NCBI GenBank assembly: GCA_002313415.1 | Contig: DCBH01000084.1 | Coordinates: 5,559 to 22,852 of the forward strand | Reading direction: 5' to 3' | DNA from: Flavobacteriales bacterium UBA1112 | GTDB lineage: Bacteria; Bacteroidota; Bacteroidia; Flavobacteriales_D; Sanyastnellaceae | DNA: 17,294 bases | Part shown: piece after piece, positions 14,036 through 17,294 of the stretch | Layout of the letters: each line of letters begins with the position of its first letter | How positions within the stretch are numbered: position 1 is the stretch's first letter | The notes under the pieces: model-generated | The model's database searches: none | What the model saw: the letters and a program-made list of their open reading frames with translations, nothing else | What the model was told of the DNA's origin: nothing | Program-made: the position numbers and the translations under genes

Positions 14036-14043
14036 TACCTTTG
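14036..14043 (+). promoter_or_regulatory. -7 promoter box TACCTTTG of ychF
   Basis: TACCTTTG matches TAnnTTTG exactly and lies 25 bases before the ychF ATG, giving a leader of about 20 bases. With the transketolase box 80 bases away on the other strand, the 125-base gap holds two divergent promoters. No clear -33 TTTG was found. Confidence 0.45.
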
Positions 14044-14068
14044 TCGCTTATCTCATTCCATACATCTC

Positions 14069-15166
14069 ATGGCTTTGCAATGTGGCATTGTCGGACTTCC
14101 AAATGTCGGCAAATCAACCCTCTTCAATTGTCTTTCCAACGCAAAGGCTCAAAGTGCAAATTTCCCTTTTTGTACGATTGAGCCCAACCTCGGTGTAATC
14201 ACAGTTCCTGATGCCAGGCTCAACAAACTTGCAGAATTGGTTCAGCCTCAAAATGTGATTCCAACTACGGTGGAGATTGTGGACATTGCTGGACTTGTGA
14301 AGGGGGCAAGCAAAGGGGAGGGCCTTGGAAATAAATTTTTGGGCAACATTCGCACCACAGACGCCATCATTCACGTGCTGAGGTGTTTCGAGGACGACAA
14401 CATTGTTCATGTGGATGGAAGCATTGATCCAATTCGAGACAAGGAGGTCATTGACATCGAACTTCAATTGAAAGATTTGGAGACAGTTGAATCTCGCATG
14501 TCCAAAGTGAAGAAAGCAGCTCAGACTGGGGACAAAGGAGCTTTAAAGCAAATGGCCTTTTACACCCGCCTTGTGGAACATCTCGAGCAGGGCAAAAGTG
14601 CCCGAGGGTTGGAACTGGATGAATTTGACTTGCCTCTTCTGCATGAGATGCAATTGTTAACCGCCAAGCCAATCCTCTACGTATGCAACGTGGATGAAGC
14701 TTCCGTCGTCGAGGGCAACACACATGTTGAGAGAGTGAGAAAAGTTGCTCAAAATGAAGATGCAGGCGTGCTTGTTCTTGGTGCAGCTATCGAGGCTGAC
14801 ATCGCCGAGCTCGACGATCCAGAGGAACGCAATTTGTTTTTGGCCGACTTGGGTTTAGACGAGCCCGGCGTGGCGAAATTGATCCGCGAGGCCTATGCTC
14901 TGCTCGACTTGCAAACGTATTTCACGGCGGGGGAAAAGGAAGTTCGAGCTTGGACCATTCGACGTGGATACACAGCTCCCGAAGCAGCGGGTGTCATTCA
15001 TACCGATTTTCAGAAAGGCTTCATTCGTGCTGAGGTCGCCAAGTACGATGATTACGTAACTCTGGGTTCTGAACTGGCAGTGAAAGAGGCAGGGAAATTA
15101 AGTGTAGAGGGGAAGGAGTACATCGTCGAAGATGGCGACATCATGCATTTTCGATTCAATGTGTAG
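14069..15166 (+). CDS. ychF: Redox-regulated ATPase YchF (Obg-like)
   Basis: The 365-residue protein is a ribosome-associated P-loop NTPase. The P-loop GLPNVGKST is at 9-17, the switch region has NFPFCTIEPN, and the G3 motif DIAGLVKGASKGEGLGNKF follows. The base-specifying motif reads NVDE (207-210) and not NKxD, which in this family gives preference for ATP over GTP. A coiled-coil insertion lies at about 125-185 and a C-terminal TGS domain at about 280-365 (AWTIRRGYTAPEAAGVIHTD). Length and ending MHFRFNV are normal. The next gene begins inside its last codons. Confidence 0.96.
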   Translation: MALQCGIVGLPNVGKSTLFNCLSNAKAQSANFPFCTIEPNLGVITVPDARLNKLAELVQPQNVIPTTVEIVDIAGLVKGASKGEGLGNKFLGNIRTTDAIIHVLRCFEDDNIVHVDGSIDPIRDKEVIDIELQLKDLETVESRMSKVKKAAQTGDKGALKQMAFYTRLVEHLEQGKSARGLELDEFDLPLLHEMQLLTAKPILYVCNVDEASVVEGNTHVERVRKVAQNEDAGVLVLGAAIEADIAELDDPEERNLFLADLGLDEPGVAKLIREAYALLDLQTYFTAGEKEVRAWTIRRGYTAPEAAGVIHTDFQKGFIRAEVAKYDDYVTLGSELAVKEAGKLSVEGKEYIVEDGDIMHFRFNV

Positions 15167-15626
15167 TCTTCGCCTCTCCCGTGTCGCGTTGTTCATCATC
15201 GCCTCGGTTACCACAAATTTGCATGCCCAAGAGCATGCAGATTCAGCTTTGTGTGTCGCTGGAATGCCTGCAGAGGTGGCTCTTGCCATGCAGCGTCAAC
15301 AAAACGCTTGGAATGAGGCTGATTTGGTGGGCTTTATGAAGGGCTATCACCAAAGTGATGCTTTGATGTTTGTTGGAAAGTCGGGCGTGACATATGGCCA
15401 CGAGGCGACTCTGCAGCGATATCAAGTTGGTTATCCCAATTCGGCGGCAATGGGCCATTTGTCATTCAAAAACCTCAAATGGATTCAAATTGGACCAGAC
15501 GCGGGTTGGCTACTCGGGACGTGGAGGTTAGAAAAACAAGATCGTGAGGATGATGAAGGGATGTATACGTTGTTGTGGCGTCGGCTGGATGGTGTTTGGT
15601 TGATTGTGGCAGACCACAGCTCTTGA
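15159..15626 (+). CDS. Small exported SnoaL/DUF4440-like protein
   Basis: With the ATG at 15159 the 155-residue product has a signal peptide (about residues 1-23, SRVALFIIASVTTNLHA) followed by a domain with the pattern QQNAWNEADLVGFMKGYHQSD, VTYGHEATLQRY and GWLLGTWRLE ending LWRRLDGVWLIVADHSS. This matches DUF4440/SnoaL-like cystatin-type folds, which include both enzymes and binding proteins. An earlier ATG at 15132 would lengthen the overlap with ychF and weaken the signal peptide. It overlaps ychF by 8 bases and the rhomboid gene follows after three. Substrate unknown. Confidence 0.8.
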   Translation: MCSLRLSRVALFIIASVTTNLHAQEHADSALCVAGMPAEVALAMQRQQNAWNEADLVGFMKGYHQSDALMFVGKSGVTYGHEATLQRYQVGYPNSAAMGHLSFKNLKWIQIGPDAGWLLGTWRLEKQDREDDEGMYTLLWRRLDGVWLIVADHSS

Positions 15627-15629
15627 CTT

Positions 15630-16232
15630 ATGGACGTTGTAACTGTCATCGTTCTTGTGACCGCTCTTGTTTCGTGGCATTGGATGGACCGAGCAGACAA
15701 ATCGTCTTTGATGCTTATTCCAGCTCGTTGTCGCCAAAAGAAGGAATGGCATCGCTTGATTACGCACGCGTTTATTCATGCCGACTGGATGCATCTCGCT
15801 TTCAACATGTTTGTGCTGTATGAGTTTGGGAGGGTTGTCAATCAGGACTTGTCGGGATTGGGCTGGATGGGTTTGCCTGCCTTGTATTTGTCCGGAATTG
15901 TAGCAGGGGCCATCCCGGCACTTCAGAAGCACAGATTCAATCCTTCGTACAGGAGTTTGGGAGCCTCGGGCGCCGTGAGCGCTGTTTTGCTTGCTTTTAT
16001 CGTCTTACATCCGACGCATACGCTGCTGCTGTTCTTCGTGATTCCCATTCCTGCTGTTCTGGCCGGGATGCTGTTTTTCTGGTATGAAAGTCGCATGCAT
16101 CGAAGAGGAGGGACGCACATATCTCACGATGCCCACCTCGGCGGGGCGCTGCTTGGCACAGCTTGGGTCATTTTTTTTGTGCCTGGCTCTTTGATGAGCT
16201 TTGTTCAAGCTCTTCAACACCTTTTTTCATAA
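15630..16232 (+). CDS. Rhomboid-family intramembrane serine protease
   Basis: The 200-residue integral membrane protein has about six hydrophobic segments. The catalytic serine is Ser113 in GASGAVS and the histidine is His169 in HDAHLGGALLG; HLAFNMF supplies His55 and Asn59 of the HxxxN oxyanion motif. These are the expected rhomboid residues, so the enzyme looks active. Substrates are membrane proteins cut within or near the bilayer; none can be named here. It starts three bases after the SnoaL-like gene and is probably the end of the ychF transcript. Convergent ftsB-like gene ends 16 bases further on. Confidence 0.93.
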   Translation: MDVVTVIVLVTALVSWHWMDRADKSSLMLIPARCRQKKEWHRLITHAFIHADWMHLAFNMFVLYEFGRVVNQDLSGLGWMGLPALYLSGIVAGAIPALQKHRFNPSYRSLGASGAVSAVLLAFIVLHPTHTLLLFFVIPIPAVLAGMLFFWYESRMHRRGGTHISHDAHLGGALLGTAWVIFFVPGSLMSFVQALQHLFS

Positions 16233-16248
16233 CAGGAGGGAAGGTTGG

Positions 16249-16545
16249 TCAGTCCACAATACGGTAGACTTCTTCATTCGGCCTTCTCATGAAGTAGCGT
16301 TCTCGTGCAAACCTCTCCAATGCCTTGGGATCACTGAGCAAGGTTGCCTGACGTTGTCTGAGGGCTTCATTTCGCTTCTCGACATGAACGAGCTCTTTCT
16401 TCGCTTTTGCCAAAGTCCTTGCCTCTTTTAAGACGAAAGGTAGACCCAGATCATGGATAAAAGTTGTCCAAATCAAAGCTGCCAAGGCGGTTGCGATGTA
16501 CTTATTTTGAAGCAAACGAAGAAGTGTGGATGGCATGCGCCTCAT
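16249..16545 (-). CDS. Septum formation initiator family protein (FtsB/DivIC-like)
   Basis: The 98-residue protein has a short N-terminal cytoplasmic part, one transmembrane helix (about residues 18-36), a coiled coil (about 40-70, ARTLAKAKKELVHVEKRNEALRQ) and a C-terminal segment RERYFMRRPNEEVYRIVD, the typical architecture of FtsB/DivIC in the division complex. Identity beyond the family is not decided by the sequence. Its ATG overlaps the clpC stop in ATGA, so it appears translationally coupled to the protease subunit upstream. Confidence 0.88.
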   Translation of the reverse strand: MRRMPSTLLRLLQNKYIATALAALIWTTFIHDLGLPFVLKEARTLAKAKKELVHVEKRNEALRQRQATLLSDPKALERFARERYFMRRPNEEVYRIVD

Positions 16546-17294
16546 GATTTTGAGTCAACATTTGGAGAGTCTTTTTTATCTCCTCCCTTTTTCTTTGTGG
16601 TCTTCTTGGATTTTTTCTTTCCCTCGGAGGCGGGGGTGTCACCAGCAGGCTGGGCTTCGCCACCCTTTAAAGCTTCCTCAGCGCCTTCCGGCATTTGCAA
16701 CAGTCCGCCTTTGATGACTTCAATGCTTAATTCTGTTGCGTCAATGGGTAAATCAGCGCGCAGCAAGTCTCCTTCTGAGACTTCGCTATTGATGATTTCC
16801 TCAGCAAAGGGATCTTCTAAATACTTCTGTATGGCTCGTTTAAGCGGACGTGCTCCATACTTTTCGTCATACCCTTTTTCTGCAATGTAATCCGCCGCTG
16901 AGTCTGTGATTTCTAAATCATATCCCAAGTCCACAACACGCTTTTTAAGGGCATCGAGTTCAATGTTGATGATGCTGTGAATGTGTTGTCGATCCAAACT
17001 CTGGAACAAAATCACGTCGTCAATTCGATTCAGAAATTCGGGCGCAAACGCTCGTTTCAGTGCTGTTTGAATTACGCTGTCCCGATCTGATGCCACATTG
17101 GCTTGTTTGGCCGCAGTGCCAAACCCGACACCAGTCCCAAATTCTGCGAGTTGCCGAGCACCAATGTTTGAGGTCATGATGATGATGGTGTTTCTGAAAT
17201 CCACTTTTCTCCCAAGGCTGTCGGTCAATTGTCCATCATCCAACGCTTGAAGCAACAAATTGAATACATCTGGGTGGGCCTTCTCGATTTCATC
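16542..17294 (-). CDS. clpC: ATP-dependent Clp protease ATP-binding subunit ClpC (partial, 5' end outside window)
   Basis: The 250 residues seen begin with the Walker B of the second AAA+ domain (DEIEKAHPDVFNLLLQALDD) at the window edge, then IIMTSNIGAR (sensor 1 region), FAPEFLNRIDDVILF (arginine finger region) and GYDEKYGARPLKRAIQKYLEDP (sensor 2 and C-terminal small domain). These are typical of ClpC/ClpB; the lack of the ClpB-type ending and the context favour ClpC, an unfoldase that feeds ClpP. After the domain comes a tail of about 45 residues, Pro/Ala/Gly then Lys-rich (KKKSKKTTKKKGGDKKD), which is not part of the conserved fold. The stop overlaps the FtsB/DivIC-like gene by four bases. 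Confidence 0.9.
   Translation of the reverse strand, partial: DEIEKAHPDVFNLLLQALDDGQLTDSLGRKVDFRNTIIIMTSNIGARQLAEFGTGVGFGTAAKQANVASDRDSVIQTALKRAFAPEFLNRIDDVILFQSLDRQHIHSIINIELDALKKRVVDLGYDLEITDSAADYIAEKGYDEKYGARPLKRAIQKYLEDPFAEEIINSEVSEGDLLRADLPIDATELSIEVIKGGLLQMPEGAEEALKGGEAQPAGDTPASEGKKKSKKTTKKKGGDKKDSPNVDSKS

Noticed and set aside
13860..14198. Plus-strand open frame in the gap between transketolase and ychF
   Set aside because: It overlaps the start of both genes and contains the ychF promoter box; the product is not protein-like.
15528..15932. Minus-strand open frame of 134 codons across the SnoaL-like and rhomboid genes
   Set aside because: It is antisense to two supported genes and has no family features.
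1..17294. Defence system, prophage, mobile element or CRISPR array
   Set aside because: No transposase, integrase, nuclease-helicase pair, toxin-antitoxin pair or regularly spaced repeats were seen on either strand; the genes are ordinary chromosomal ones.

Overview
The window looks like chromosomal DNA of a Bacteroidota bacterium, most likely a flavobacterial or Cryomorphaceae-like lineage (the exact group is inference). Evidence: a secreted protein with a type IX secretion C-terminal sorting domain, a DUF6913-type gene translationally coupled to dapA, a transketolase split into two genes, ClpC next to an FtsB/DivIC-type protein, and exact matches to the Bacteroidota -7 promoter box TAnnTTTG in front of several genes. 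Coding density is very high. No stretch of 300 bases lacks a gene, and I see no tRNA, rRNA, CRISPR array, insertion sequence or phage gene.

Layout. Bases 1-145 hold the lysine-rich tail of an upstream gene, closed by a strong terminator. The pyrimidine pair pyrR-pyrB (218-1710) follows, overlapping by ATGA. Next comes a plus-strand run: a STAS-domain protein, a type IX-secreted protein, RNase Z, a NarL/LuxR response regulator, branched-chain aminotransferase (ilvE), a large probable outer-membrane protein and a secreted MsrA (1754-8453). A convergent LPP20-like lipoprotein lies on the minus strand (8463-9014). A DUF6913-like gene and dapA overlap by ATGA (9161-10650). On the minus strand, 10710-13943 carries transketolase N-terminal subunit, then a secreted VWA-domain protein, then transketolase C-terminal subunit, tightly packed as one apparent operon. 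Divergent from it, ychF is followed by a small SnoaL/DUF4440-like secreted protein and a rhomboid protease (14069-16232). The right edge holds, on the minus strand, the 3' part of clpC overlapping an ftsB/divIC-type gene.

Most genes are housekeeping: pyrimidine, lysine/diaminopimelate and branched-chain amino acid synthesis, pentose phosphate carbon flow, tRNA 3' processing, proteolysis and division. The parts most worth a second look are the secreted VWA gene lodged between the two halves of transketolase, the compact terminator/promoter/leader region in front of pyrR, the very short or absent mRNA leaders implied by promoter positions, and a hairpin that covers the RNase Z start codon. I did not find a defence island or a clearly new multi-gene system.
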